Assembly: GCA_963277665.1 (NCBI GenBank)
Contig: OY728122.1
Location: 1,543,384,868-1,543,448,867 of the forward strand
Source: Viscum album
Lineage: Eukaryota; Streptophyta; Magnoliopsida; Santalales; Viscaceae
Direction of reading: 5' to 3'
Length of the DNA stretch: 64,000 bases
Part shown: piece by piece, positions 11,132 through 23,690 of the stretch
Layout: each line of letters begins with the position of its first letter
Position numbering within the stretch: the stretch's first letter is position 1
Position numbers and translations under genes: made by a program
The notes under the pieces: model-generated
The model's database searches: none
Told to the model about the DNA's origin: nothing
What the model saw: the letters and a program-made list of their open reading frames with translations, nothing else

Positions 11132-11956
11132 CATCTATATAGGTCCCAAAAACTTTGGTATGGCCAATACCAATGGTTTGGGAAGACGATGGGTGATTTT
11201 GTGTTGGGAAAGACCTATACCAATGGTTTGGAGAAATTTTTTGGGATAAGTAACTCTAAAAACATTTCTAGTAGAGGTTTAAACGCACAACCTCCACATT
11301 AAATATCAATGAATTTACCACTATCCTATAGTTACCATTGTGAATATATTTGGATATATATATATATATACATTTGTAATTTATATATTTATTTATTTGA
11401 TGATTTTAAATCAATGTATTGATATAAAATAAGGGTACATATACCAACAGTTCTCAAAACCGCTGGGACATGACTTTTCCATGCCCTTTCTCAACGGTTT
11501 ACCCAAACCGTTGGAAAAATTGAAGTCAAAGTACCATTTCCCAATAGTTTTGGGAAACCATTGGGAATAGTGGACACTTTCATAATGATTTGGGCAAGCC
11601 ATTTGGAAAATTAGACCCTTACCCAACAGGTTTCCCAATCCATTGGGAAAGGTGGTCTCAAAGTACCCTTTCCCAATGATTTTCCAAAACCATTGGGAAA
11701 AGTGGACCCTTTCCCAATGATTTTGGAAAACCATTAGGAAAAGTTAACTCAAAGTACTATTTCCCAATAGTTTTTAAACAATTTTTAGTAAAAGTGGAAC
11801 CTTTACCAATGGTTTGGAAAAAACCTTTGGAAAAGTAGTGTCAAAGTAGCCTTTCCCAACGGTTTTGGGAAAACCGTTGTGAAAGGTGACCAATACCAAT
11901 AGTTTTTATAAATAATTGGTATTGAAGCGTTGGTATAGTTAGTATTTATAGTAGTG
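11132..11956. mobile_element. CACTA-like non-autonomous DNA element with palindromic subterminal repeats
   Basis: The right end read inward is CACTACTATAAATAC, a CACTA-type terminus. The left end is a decayed counterpart starting CATCTATATAGG and leading into CCAATACCAATGG at a matching distance. The interior (11440-11900) is built of repeated self-complementary words, such as TTTCCCAATGGTTTTGGGAA forms and AACCGTTG, alternating with AAAGTAC and GTGGACCC spacers. Such dense inverted subterminal repeats are transposase-binding arrays in CACTA elements. No transposase is present. It splits copia F between RT and RNase H. The 3-bp target duplication is not clear (ACC left, ATG right). Confidence 0.6.
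11354..11370. repeat. AT dinucleotide microsatellite
   Basis: A pure run of alternating A and T in the middle of the CACTA-like element. Confidence 0.9.
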
Positions 11957-12649
11957 ATGGATGTATAGAATTCCTTGGTCATACACTATATTTTCTATTA
12001 TCTATTCCATGTTGTGTACTCAAATTGATGTCTCTTATACTTTGATTATAAAAAGTAGATACCAATATAATCCTAGTGAGAGTCACTGGATTTTTATAGA
12101 GAACATAATTAAGTATTGGAGAGTGAATAAGGATAGGTTATTGTTTTTTAGAGGATATAATTAATTTATAATAAATGGTTACATAGATTATATTTTCCAA
12201 TTCAATAAATATTATATGGAATATCAAATTAGATTCTTGTTTTTCCTAAATAGTGGAGCTATTTGTTGGAAGAGTTATAGAAAATCCTTCACACTTAACT
12301 TGAAAATAAAGGTAGATTGCATCATTATATTAGATACTGTGAAGAAGGATATTTAAATAAATATATTCTTTATTGAAATTTAGGTAATAACTATTATTGA
12401 GGTTGTAGTTTAGATTTTTTTAGAATAATGGGGATGTTTCTTAGTCTAAGGAACCATGTTCCCACCAAATTGATAATCATGTCCTTAAAAAAATACCACC
12501 TTATATGATATATCATTGAGAGGGGAGATATAAGGATTAAATGAGTGGCTATATGGGAGAATATGATAGATCCATTAATGAAAAAATTACCATAACACAA
12601 ACATGAGGGAAATGAAGAATATCTTGGTGTGAGACACATGATAGATTAG
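11957..12649 (+). pseudogene. Copia F polyprotein, part 2: RT tail and RNase H
   Basis: The frame reads MYRIPWSYTIFSIIYSMLCT then DVSYTL, matching the copia segment of type IPYASAIGSIMYAMLCTRPDVSYAL, with a spacing consistent with direct continuation of the RT that stops at 11131. RNase H traces follow: LNSGAICWKS near 12250-12280, then the KEPCSHQ region near 12450. The end, HKHEGNEEYLGVRHMID and stop at 12647-12649, matches the usual C-terminus. The reading frame shifts several times. Confidence 0.8.
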
Positions 12650-12993
12650 TTGTTATTGTTGTAAATATATCAAGTTTTTGTAGTAAATAAAATATTCATT
12701 TATCAATAATTTTTGTTTTCAATAAATTATTAAACACAAGTGATCAAATGATAATATCCCCTAAAATTTTGACTTTGAGTTATCCCTAACCAGTGATCAT
12801 CACATAATATTATGGATGGTAATGATATGATAATGTTATCTTCAATAGATTATTATACTCTTTATAAAGAGTTGTATTTGAGATATGAAGTATAGATTTA
12901 TGATGTAATAAGTACATAATTTTTTAATGGATAGATACAATAATGTTTATCTCATGAAATTTCATATTGTCATTGATATACTCATCGATGTAT
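12650..12993 (+). other. Sequence after copia F, probable start of its 3' LTR
   Basis: Follows the copia stop codon directly and is interrupted at 12993 by element D. A start such as TGTTATTG (about 12652) would be plausible, but no partner LTR was found and the PPT is not clear. Confidence 0.4.
12989..12993. other. Target-site duplication of element D, left copy
   Basis: TGTAT immediately before the LTR start TGTAACATCC, repeated exactly at 33426-33430. Confidence 0.85.
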
Positions 12994-15064
12994 TGTAACA
13001 TCCTAGATCCAGTTTCCACTAAAGATGCACAGTTCCGAATTGGATACATGGCCTCAATCACATCTCCACAAATTCCAGAGGCTGTCGACTAGCAGTAAGG
13101 GCCTTGGGGTGATAGTGGGGAGACAATTTCCTAATTAGTAGAGTGTAACATAGTAGAAATAATAAAAAATCAATAGTAGAAGCCACAATACCGTACAACC
13201 GAAGTAAATAGTCTAACAAGCACAAATATCCATTTAAATTAATTTCTTTTTCATTATCAATTAAATTACTTTTAATTATATATGTCTGGAGATCCAACAT
13301 AAGACCGACATCCCCCGTATAAAAGTAAGCACAAAAAATGTCTCAGAAGGCTATATAAATAATCAAATGTGAAGACTCAATCCAAGCTTGAGCTTTGGAT
13401 TAGAAAACACATAATAAGGAATTAAATTTCAATATTCAACTTATAACCTAATTCCATCCTTGACATTCTTTGTTTTAATTCAAGTGTCACTCCAAGTGAA
13501 ATTCCACCAACATACTATAATCCTGTTCCAGCGTACCTCTTATGAACCTAACATCACTCTAGGTGTGGTATAACTAAAATTAAACTCATGACATGTAAAA
13601 ACATAAAATTGATCCCATCCATGGAATCCCTTAATGTATACACAGTTCCCTTAGTCATTTAAGTATATCCTCCATTACCCAAACCACTACATCCGTGGTT
13701 TGCTCACAGATTTAACATAATACCCTCTTTTAGTCCGTCCATGCTATTCTAATATGAATCCATGGTTTCCCCAAGGTATAAGGTAAAATAGTCATATGAT
13801 CCTATCCATGGCCTTTTAACCTCAGACCACGGTTTAACAATTACTATTTACCCTCTAATCATTTTGGATTTATTCAAAAATTTCATGAGGCATGCAAAGG
13901 TTAAAACCCAAAAGCATCAAATATAAATCACCCCTAAAGGATGTCTCAAGCAAGGATAAACCTCATAAGGATTGTCCTCCCAATTACTTCCATGGGAAAA
14001 TTTCTTATTAGAAGCATCACATATAAATTAAACTATTACATGGCTTTAACATTAACGATCTAACACGGGTAGGTTCAAAATCAGAGAGAAACATTCCAAA
14101 CGTGCTTATACAAGCATAGTCATACAATGTTCAAGGGGAGAACCAACCATTTCATACCCTAACCAATTGAATTAAAATTTAACAACCTTGTAATTTAATT
14201 AAATATATTAAATCATTTTTAACAACCTAATAATGGGAAACAAAGGCATGCCTCATAGTCATCCTAGTCCAAACGAGCATAAACAGTCGTCCAAGGAAAC
14301 TCCCCAATGGGATGGCTCTCAATCAAGGTATACAACCTACAACATGATTAAAATCACTTATTAAATTACTTAAAAATCAATTGGAAACAACAAGGTTTAT
14401 TTATAAATTAAGGAAAAACCACAAAAATGGGTGTTCTCACTATGAAATATATAAATAGATTGACAATTAGAGAAAGGCACGATACCACCTACCTAGTACT
14501 TGTACAACTCTCCGCATCCAACGTCGGCCTCTAATTTGGCCTAGAATGGAGTAGATCTGAAAAACAAGTATAACCACCAAATTCTAGATTACTAGGTTAA
14601 GAGAAGGAGATATGATGAATGTATCAATAGGAATCAATAAATCACCATAGTTGTTACAATGCAATCGATGACATTAGAAACAGTGTTTGGATGAAGAATT
14701 GGGAGGAAAACCTACCTCAAGTCAACTTGGAACTACTATTCACAAACCAGTCGGTTAGGGTTCTATCCTTATAAAGAAGTGGATACTACCCATTTTGTGA
14801 AAAAGGAAAATACTTGATGTGTATAAGAAAATACATTCCATGTATACACCTAGTTATCCCTTTTTTTCCAACATTCCTTAGACATCATGAACGTGTCCTA
14901 GATAGACAATTACATAACGTGTATCAGAATTACACTGCATGTAACTACAAGTCATGTCATGTTATTGGCCTAAATCCAACCCTTGACCTCATTTACCTCC
15001 TATTTATTAAGTAAAAACAAAAAAGAAGAGATCTTTACCTCAAAGGAAGAACTGTGTTCTTAAA
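12994..15064 (-). repeat. 3' LTR of element D (2071 bp)
   Basis: Pairs over its length with 31347-33425, for example the GTGATAGTGGGGAGA stretch near 13110 and 31460. The inner end has decayed from TTCTTACA to TTCTTAAA. Confidence 0.9.
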
Positions 15065-15081
15065 AAATTACCCCCTTAAAG
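15065..15081 (-). other. Polypurine tract of element D
   Basis: The minus strand reads CTTTAAGGGGGTAATT just before the 3' LTR. Confidence 0.7.
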
Positions 15082-18000
15082 AAATTAATTCCTGAATTTT
15101 CCTTCCAAGGGTGGTGAAGCAACATCTAAGAAAAAAATACAACCACTGCTATTATACACTAGAATCCCTCTCCTAGGTCTTATCTTGCACTCGGTCGTTC
15201 AACCACAACACCCATACTAAAGGAATAAACCGTCCACAGAGAACCTTCGTGCTATGAACCACAATTCATATAGGATTCTCATCAAAGGATGAATCTACCT
15301 ATAACTCAACCTCCTCTAGTAGAAAATCATGATATGATTATGAAATGTAACATTAGAACAAAAAAACGAGGAATAATTCATGAAAAGACCGTTACCCATA
15401 GGGTAATTGTAATCAATATTCAATCGGAATGACTCTCTGCTGAATATCGAATGACCCACCATATCTCAGTGAAATCTTACTCTATCTCCTGATCCTATGG
15501 TGTCCCAACCTTGGTGAAACATGTTGGAAAACCCGATACTAACCTCAAACTCCAAAGTTCATCTACAGTGATCAACATATGATTTCTGACGAAAATTCAT
15601 GGTAGCCATCCTCTTATGAATCAACTATACATGCTCAGTTATCTCCTGGACAAGATGAGGTCCCATCAAAGCTGTCTATCCTGCCTCATCCAACATAGGG
15701 GTTATTGGCATGGCCTACAATACAAATCCTCATATGTCGCCATCTAATTAGTATCCTGAAAGCTACTGTTATAGGATAAATCAACTAGGGGTATGTGTCT
15801 CTCCCAAGAACCTCCAAAATCTAGGACGCATGCCCAAAGCATGTCCTCTTGTGCCAGAATCTTGTTCTCTTACTAGCCAAATGCTCGGGGTTAGTAAGCT
15901 ATGTTCAGAAGCACTTGCGTACCAATTTCCCTTTGTAGACCTTAGCAGAAATGAGAAGTAAACCAGGTTTCCCTTTCTAAAAGTACAGAACCTGGGACCT
16001 CGTGCAACTATACAATCTCATTTATGTACAACCTCCAAAGTTCATCAACACTAAAGGTTTCCTTGATCGACATGGAATGTGCAACCTTTTTGAGCCATTT
16101 GACAAAAACCCATACAACATAATTACCATGAGGAAACCTCAATAATGTTATCTTTAATTCCATTGCGACATAATTTCATTTCCACTTAGTAATGGGTAGT
16201 GTTATAAAAGTTCGGCTGGTCGTTGGTGTTCCACCTTTACTCACAGACAAGTGGTGCACCTCATGACAAAACCAGCTACATATCTTTCATCGTGCATGTC
16301 TACTGAAACCCATAAAAAACATTATAAATGTGGGATCTCATCATCTCATATCGTACATCTAGGTGGAGGGTCCTCCCCTACCACACTCTCCCATTGAACT
16401 AGGCCTTTAGAATCAGATAGATTCATTATCTCACTTTTCTAGTAGGGTAAAGGTAAAAGATAAAGATAAGAGATACATGTGTCCTTGACTGTCATGAACC
16501 ACTAAATGTATCTTAAATAACAATTTTGTAAGCTTTCACTTGCTACTGGCCTACTTCACTGCCTACATATGATCCCTCCAGCTCCAAACATCATCCACTA
16601 CATTTCAATTACCTGGAATTTAGGCAATATCGAAGTCAAAATAATGAAGGTATTTTACCCACCTTTGCTGCCTCTGATTCAGATCACACTATGTAAATAG
16701 GTACATGAGGATTTTGTGGTCCATTTATATTACTATATTCTCTGCCAATTAGTAATTTATCCAACAACGTAATTCATGAACAACCACCATTAACTCAATA
16801 TCGTGTGTTGGGTAATTCCTCTCATGTGAACTCAACTGTTGAGACCCATGCACAACAACTTGATACCCTCTCATAAGAACTACTCCTATCCTGATACCTG
16901 ATGTGTCATAGTACATAGTTTAACTACTCCCTATATCTGAAAAAAATCTGTTTTGGCACCGAACAAAATCTCCCTTTCATCTCCAAAAAGGCCCTCTCAA
17001 ATGAATCTATCCATACATACTTCAGACACTTTTTAGTCAGGCCCATCAATGATGCTGCTAAATGTGAGAAGTATTTTACAAAGTGCCGGTAGTAACCAAC
17101 CAGCCCTAGAAAACTCTTCAACTCGAATATATTGTTAGGCTACTCCTAGGAGACTACTTCTCTACCATTCTCTAGGTCCAATGATACTTCTGTCTCCAAG
17201 ATGATGTGACCTAAGAAGTGAATCTGATCCATACAGAAGTGACACATTGGGAGATTAACATATAACTAATGTTGTTTCATTATACTCAAAATGATCTCAA
17301 GATGTGACGCATGGTTATGTCAATTATGGGAATACACCAAGATATCTTACAAAGAAACCACAATAATCAAATAAATATATGGATGGAATACTTCATTCAT
17401 CTATGCCATAAATACTACCCAGACATTCATGAGACCAAACTACATTACCAAGTACTCATACAGACCATACTAGCTCTAAAAGGCTTTGTATGGTCTATCA
17501 AATGATCTAACATGCACATGATGATAACAGTATCTCAATTCAATCTTTGAGAAAACTCGATCTACTCAAATATGGTCGAAGAGATCATCTATAATCGGTA
17601 GATGATACTGATTCTTAACCTTCAACTAGTTCATTTTATGATAATCCATACATAGGCTGAGGGTACCATCCATATTTTTTAAAAAAGACTAGTGAATCTC
17701 ACAGAGAAGTAATGGTTCAGATGAAATTCTTATATTCCAAATACTCTAGATTCCTCTTGAGATCTTGAAACTCTAACATATCCACCCTATATGGTGGAAT
17801 GGATGTCGGTGGAGCTCTAGGAAGTAGTTCAATAGAGAAATCTACATCTATCACCAGAGGTAAACCTGAAAATTCATCTGAGAAGATGTCATTTAAATAA
17901 TCAACTATAAGAGGGAAATCTATCTGACATGTTCCCTGGTCATCCATATATAAACTCACAATCTAGAATTCCACCCCTCCCAAACCACAATGCTCTAATC

Positions 18001-19355
18001 AAGATCAGCTATCTTGGACATCTGATTCCCCTCTATGTAAAAACTCTCCACCCGATGGTGATGTGAAACAAACCCTGAAACTATAGAAATTAGCAAAGGC
18101 TTATAATGTAACCAACAAATTCATTCCAAGGATGACATTAAATCCCATCATCTATAAGAAATTGAAGTACCATACAGAGTGACAACCACCAATCTCATGG
18201 GGCCACACCTTGAACTGAAGCACATATGTCGTTCTGATCCCCAATATAGTGTCCTAGAATATAACATCCTAATTAAGTAAAAACATAGAGCCCAAGTATC
18301 TCCACAATGGGAAAATATATGATACTATAAGAATCCAATGTATAAAAAAGTGCAGAAACAACAACAGAGGCTACTAGAATAGTACCTATAAAAGTTGAAG
18401 GTCCTAGATCCTGCTCCTACTGAGTCTATTGCACTACATAGTTCTGAACTATATAACGACCCTATGATACTTCCTAGCTATCCTAAACAAATCCACATTG
18501 TTCTTGCTGAGAACCTAGGGTCTGGATACCATGGTAATGATCCCCACCTCAGTCTGAGTAGCCAAATGTACCCCAACTCTCTGTCTGATGAGAAGCTACT
18601 GAACCTGCCCTTGAACGTGAGGTTAGTGCAGAACCTCTCTCACCAGCTTCTAGTGGAAAATTCCTTCATAAGTTCTATAGATGGACTATCGTTCTGCAAG
18701 ATCAACACTTTACTAGGTCCATCGAAAACTGTGGTATTGAATGCCTTATCCTAATGCACTAGTATCACCTCACTTGTCTAACAGAAGATACATTCTGACT
18801 ACTAGAATCACTGTGAGAAATATCCTCATGAAGCTTCCTATTACAAGTTAAGACAGTACCAGATCTCCATGCGGAATTGTCCTGGCTCACACCTCCATAT
18901 TCACTCAAGTTACACTTGTTAATTAGTAAATAATTCACTATAGCAGATACAATAGTCAACCTCAAGACATTTACATGTGTTCAAACATCTTATCTGAGAC
19001 CATCCTTAAATCACCTAGCCTTCGATATATAGTCACCTATTAAATATGTGTGAAATAATTACACATAATAAAACTAGTATAATAGTCCATAACTGATAAT
19101 ATTACCTACTCTAGATGCATAAAATCTCGGGCTCTATCAGTCCTCTGTGTATCGGGAAAATAATAATCATAAAAGACTGTCTAGAAATTTCCCAATCCTA
19201 TAACCGAATGACGCTCTACTTGAGTGATAACTTCCCACCATATCTTGGTGGAATCACGTAGCAGATACGTCTTGAGAATTACCTTCCTCTTCAGATGTGT
19301 CTCTAAAATCTCAAAGATTCAAAGCATGGACTCCATCCATGACTCCAAAACCCGT
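15082..19355 (-). pseudogene. Element D gag-pol, 3' portion: gag remainder, protease, RT, RNase H, integrase
   Basis: Read on the minus strand. The gag core lies near 19330-19210, with WMESM, LRDSTKIWWE and the following residues. The protease tail near 18135 reads GFNVILGMN (GFDVILGMDW in intact relatives). The RT start is at about 17960-17717, with FSDEFSGLP, IELLPRAPPTSIPPYR and a segment ending NFI. The RT-RNase H connection is at 17121-16924, with SFLGLVGYYRHFVKYFS. The integrase zinc-binding region is near 16280-16220, with CTTCL following CMR-type cysteines, then VAMELKI and VVWVFVKWLKK to about 16070. Stops and frameshifts are scattered, so it is dead. Domain order PR-RT-RH-INT makes it Ty3/gypsy. 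Gag continues across element B at 30120. Confidence 0.85.
19351..19355. other. Target duplication of element B, left copy (CCCGT)
   Basis: Lies just before the LTR start TGTAAAG. The right copy at 30120-30124 is CTTGT; the two differences are both C/T. Confidence 0.6.
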
Positions 19356-20826
19356 TGTAAAGTACCGTGTTTTTTACCAGGTTTAAATTATGAAGGTGTT
19401 CAAACTTTTATTGTTTATCAATGGGCTGTTTTTTAAATCATGCTCCGGATCATTATTCTGAGTGTCGGAACACTTAAATGTGTTTTTTGGACTTGAGAGA
19501 ATAGATGATAATTTTCCCGAGTGTTCTGAGAAGTCTTAGGAGCAACAGATCCGGAAAATTCATCTTTAATGGATCTGCACGGGCTGCGCGTGGTTTCAGT
19601 CCAATCCACGAAGCTTACCCAATTTAATATTTTATTTATTTTAAATAAATAATATTGAATGGTAGATTTTTGTTTAAATAGAATATTTTGTTAATAATAA
19701 TGATGTTATTATTATTATTTTTTTTGGTGTCAGAAATTATTTAGTTGCTAAAATATTTTAATTAGATGATTAATGATGTGTAATAGTAATGTGAAATTAA
19801 TGAGGCCTTTGGTACGTCAAAGAAGCATTTTTTTAAATGAGGAGTTTCAGACATAATGAAGATTCTTTCAATTAAATAAGGAGTTTCAGAATTAATAAAG
19901 AATCATTTTTATTTAATAGAGGTGTTGGGTTTTATCCTAAGTTTGAATAATAATAATAATGCCATTATTATTATTTGGGTTTAATGAGTATAATAATAAT
20001 TATTAATTATGGTTATTATTATTATTATGAAGAATAATAGTAATTGAATTTGGGGTTTTTTAAATTAAATCCATGGAAAAGAAAGAATTAAATAATTGTT
20101 GGGAAATAGTGGTTTCATTTAATTAAATTGAGTTAAATGGAATATAATTAAATGATGTGTAGTGGAAATTTTTTGGGTATTTTAAAAGAAGCATTTTATT
20201 CTATGATAATAATAATTATGGTTATAATTATGGAAGTTTCAAGTATTTAATTTGAGGTTGAAATTAATTTAATTAAATGAGTTGTTGGGGGATTCTTTTA
20301 ATTTAATTAAAGTTGTGATAAATTAATTAAATGACATGTAAATGAGGGGTTGGGTGTTATCAAAGAATGGTTATATTAAATGGTAATATTAAATGATGTG
20401 TAAATGAGGAGTTTGAAGTTATTAAAGAATGGTAATATTAAATGGTAATATTGAATGAGGAATAAATGTCGAGTTGGGTTAAATTAAATTAAATTCAAGG
20501 TAATGAGGAATTTAATTAATTACAGCTAAATAGAGGTTTATTTAATTAAATTGATGGTTAAAAAGGATTTAATTAATCACTATAAAGTGGGGGTTTTATT
20601 AAATTAATTCATGTTGAGATAATTAATTAAATAAATGAGTTTTAGGTTTTATTTAATTAAATTCCATTGGAGAGAATTTAATTATTTTTATGTGTTAATG
20701 AAGTATTGGGTTTAACTATGAGGGATGTAAAATAATTACTGATACAGATAATATAATTGTTATTATTATTATTATTATATTAAATATACTAGTGTAATGA
20801 GGTATTAATTAGATGATTGAGGGAGG

Positions 20827-20900
20827 TTATTTAAAGGAGGATACACACAACATGAGCAGCGCGACCTGCACCTGGCCTCCTATGAGGCGCGCTACACACC
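20827..20900 (+). promoter_or_regulatory. Putative promoter and start region in the 5' LTR of B
   Basis: TTATTTAAAGG (20827-20837), a TATA-like box, is followed within 30 bp by an abrupt GC-rich patch (GCGCGACCTGCACC, GAGGCGCGC) in otherwise AT-rich sequence. The patch is retained in the other LTR (27300-27345), where the box reads TAATTGAAAGG. Transcription start is an inference. Confidence 0.4.
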
Positions 20901-22260
20901 TTCAACCAGGTTCTTCTCTGCATGTCGAATCCTTCTGGTGTCTTCATTATTCTTGTCCTCCTCATCAAGGTTTGTCTATATTCATATGATTCGTGATTCA
21001 CATCAACCTTTTGGCTCCTCCCTCACCCTTTTTTCTTGGCTGAAACCCTACGATTTAGGATTAATTGGTTTTTATTTTTTCTTCAGTTCTAGGTTTGTTG
21101 TATGGGTTCATCTAGACCCATTTGACATTTTTCCAAATACTTCCACCAAGGGAGAATCATTTTGGCCCTGTTTTAGTTCATTATTTCTATATTAGGGTAA
21201 GGGTATAAACCCATTATTTAGTTTCACACCCCATTATTTGGTTGCTTATGGTGTTTTTATGTTGCAGTTAATATTTTGGGTGTGTGTTGGTTCCCGCCAC
21301 ACTATTTATGGGTTCTGGTTAATGGTGTGTATGTGTGAATTCATTCCAATAAAAACTGGTTTCCTCCAATAAAATCAAAGGGATGCGTATTAAATCTGGT
21401 TCCACCCCATGGAAGTCTCATTTTCTAGTCCTCAACTTTAATAAAGGCATTAATAAAATGCTTGCTGCAATTTTGTTAGAATTTAAATTATGTGGTGAAG
21501 TATATTCCATTAAAATGTTAATTGGTATGTTTGATTAAATTTCTAAATGTGATATGTGATATATTGATGCAAAATTTTTGAGGTTATTAAATGTTGCTGC
21601 CCATGTTAGTTAAATGAGGACATGACCATGTGTTGGTTTTAAGCATGTATTACAGAATTGGTTAAAGTGATATTCTTAAATAATTAAATGATGTGATAAA
21701 TTATTATTTTTTAAAAATAAAAATCATTTTGATAAGTCATTTTGGCTTAATTGACGTAATTAATGGTGAACTAATTATCTTCTTTTATAGTGATTGATTT
21801 AAATAACTAATTGTGAAAATTAATTATGGAGAGTAGATATTTAGAATGAGATAATTAATTTTTGGAAAATTATTTACGGGATGTGAATTATTTTATAGAT
21901 TAATTAATTGAAGGATTAATTGATTGTAGTGTATAATTAGTTAATTGTTATGTTAACTAATAGATTTAGTACATTTAACTAATCTATTGGATTAATAAGG
22001 GAATTTGGATAGTTTATTTGTGAATTAATTATCATACTTTGGTCAAGTAATTGGGATAATTAAACACTAAGGTAATTATCTAGTTAAATTTCATGTGGTT
22101 ACAAATAATTAATTGTTAATTTATTATTAACTATTGTGATGTTGAATGGTTAATTAGTTAAAGAATTATTTTATTGGAGATTTCTGTTGTTAATTAGTTG
22201 TCGAATTAATTAATGGATTTTATTAATTTATTTTTGAATTAATTAATAGATGGTTATCCA

Positions 22261-22286
22261 GTGTTAGACATGACGCTCTACATCAA

Positions 22287-22320
<34 letters not shown>

Positions 22321-22550
22321 TTGATAACTGAGTTGTAAGATAGGGATTGAGGCTGAAAATACTCACAGGGTGCTAGAAATGGCATTCTAGATCTAGATTC
22401 CATGAAAATTTTATTTTGTGGGATAGGGACTGGTGAACTAAATACCCATGGGTTGTGAGATAAGGACTGATGCTCCAAATACTCATGATGGTGTTAGAAA
22501 TGACATTCTACACTCATTAATTGACATTATACTGTGGGTCCAATTGTTCA
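22261..22550 (+). repeat. Tandem repeat of about 110-120 bp in the 5' LTR of B
   Basis: Units start at 22261 (GTGTTAGACATGAC), 22370 (GTGCTAGAAATGGC) and 22491 (GTGTTAGAAATGAC). Each of the first two ends with a GAGATAAGG-type word, then CTCCAAATACTCA or a close variant. The third is partial. The same array is at 28720-29000. Confidence 0.7.
22289..22318. repeat. AT dinucleotide microsatellite
   Basis: Thirty bases of pure alternating A and T. The matching place in the other LTR has only a short AT-rich stretch, so it expanded after insertion. Confidence 0.9.
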
Positions 22551-23676
22551 TACCGGAAATGAATTAAATTGTTTATGAAATCTTGTGGGTTGTAATTATT
22601 TTCTATTGAATATGGGAAATGGTTCAGACCCTAGCACCACTGTTGTAGGTATTGAGATACACGGGTCTAGGGGAACCCAGGAGAGAATCACTATGTATAG
22701 TGGAAGGGCTTAGATTTTGGTATTGGTTGGGTGAATCACTATTTTTCGTAGTTATGATCAGATATAATATATGAAATATTAAATGAAATATATTAAGACT
22801 TGTTATCCAATCCAAAGAAAATGCTTGGATTTTGTCTTTACATTTATTTCTTTGATGGTCTTTAGATACATCTATTGTGAATGACTTATACAGGGAATTT
22901 TCATCTTAGGAAGGATATCAAGACTTTTATAATTTAATGGGGTTTGAAATTTTGATTATTGAAAATGAATGTGTGGTGACTATTGTGTAAGCATCAAAAT
23001 AGTATAATTAAGGTTCAACCACTAGCTGAGGGCTGAATCAGGTAATTGGGTATATAGTTACAAGGTACTTTTTAGTTTATTTATGCATTCTTTCACACTA
23101 TTTAATTTTTTTTATTGAATGTCTTGATTAGGGGTAGAAATGGGTGGTCGAGGCCTACTAAGATTTATATCTCACACCCTACCCATACCGCCATTGAACT
23201 GGGGTACCTAAATAGATTTTATTTGGTTGCAGGACAATGCAGTTCACATATACTTGGGAGATAGAAGCAGAGGACCAATCAGAAGCTCGAGATGCTCGAG
23301 GAGACCGCCCACATGGCTTGAGTCATAGGTTATTTATTTCGTTATTGATATTTAAAGCAGGATGTATTTTTTGTCATATTCATAGTTGTACCATCATCAC
23401 ATGCATGAATTTTATAACATTGGCATTGGACATTTTGTTTTATACAAGATTTATAAAATTAATTCTTCCTCTACATTATCGTTATTCACACTGTTTATGC
23501 CATTTGATGATATTTTACACTTTTTACTTTGATAAGAGGGTATAGTCTCCCCACTAACTGCCCTCAGACCCTCACTTCTAGTTGGCTGCGTCTAGCAAAT
23601 AGGGAGGCATTCTTGAGGTCATGTGGCGACCGGTCTGGCCCCCAGTTCAGGGGTGAGCTGGGTCAGACCTTAAAAA

Positions 23677-23690
23677 GTTATATCATAGTC
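23677..23690 (+). other. Decayed primer-binding site of element B
   Basis: GTTATATCATAGTC stands where TTGGTATCAGAGC is expected, two bases after the LTR end. Confidence 0.5.

Larger units (their letters stand above)
19356..23674 (+). repeat. 5' LTR of element B (about 4.32 kb)
   Basis: Aligns collinearly with 25828-30119. Landmarks are a GC-rich patch at about 19575-19615, many AAT/ATT and AATTAATT runs, a promoter-like patch at 20827-20900, and an internal tandem repeat at 22261-22550. Confidence 0.88.

Noticed and set aside
11411..11734. A 107-codon minus ORF with repeating WFxKxxGKGYF-like phrases
   Set aside because: The amino-acid repeats only mirror the palindromic DNA repeats of the CACTA-like element.
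11132..11956. A CRISPR array
   Set aside because: The repeats are palindromic and imperfect, spacers are themselves repeated, and the setting is a plant genome inside a transposon.
18395..18754. A 119-codon plus ORF
   Set aside because: It is antisense to the gag-protease linker of element D, which is supported by motifs on both sides.
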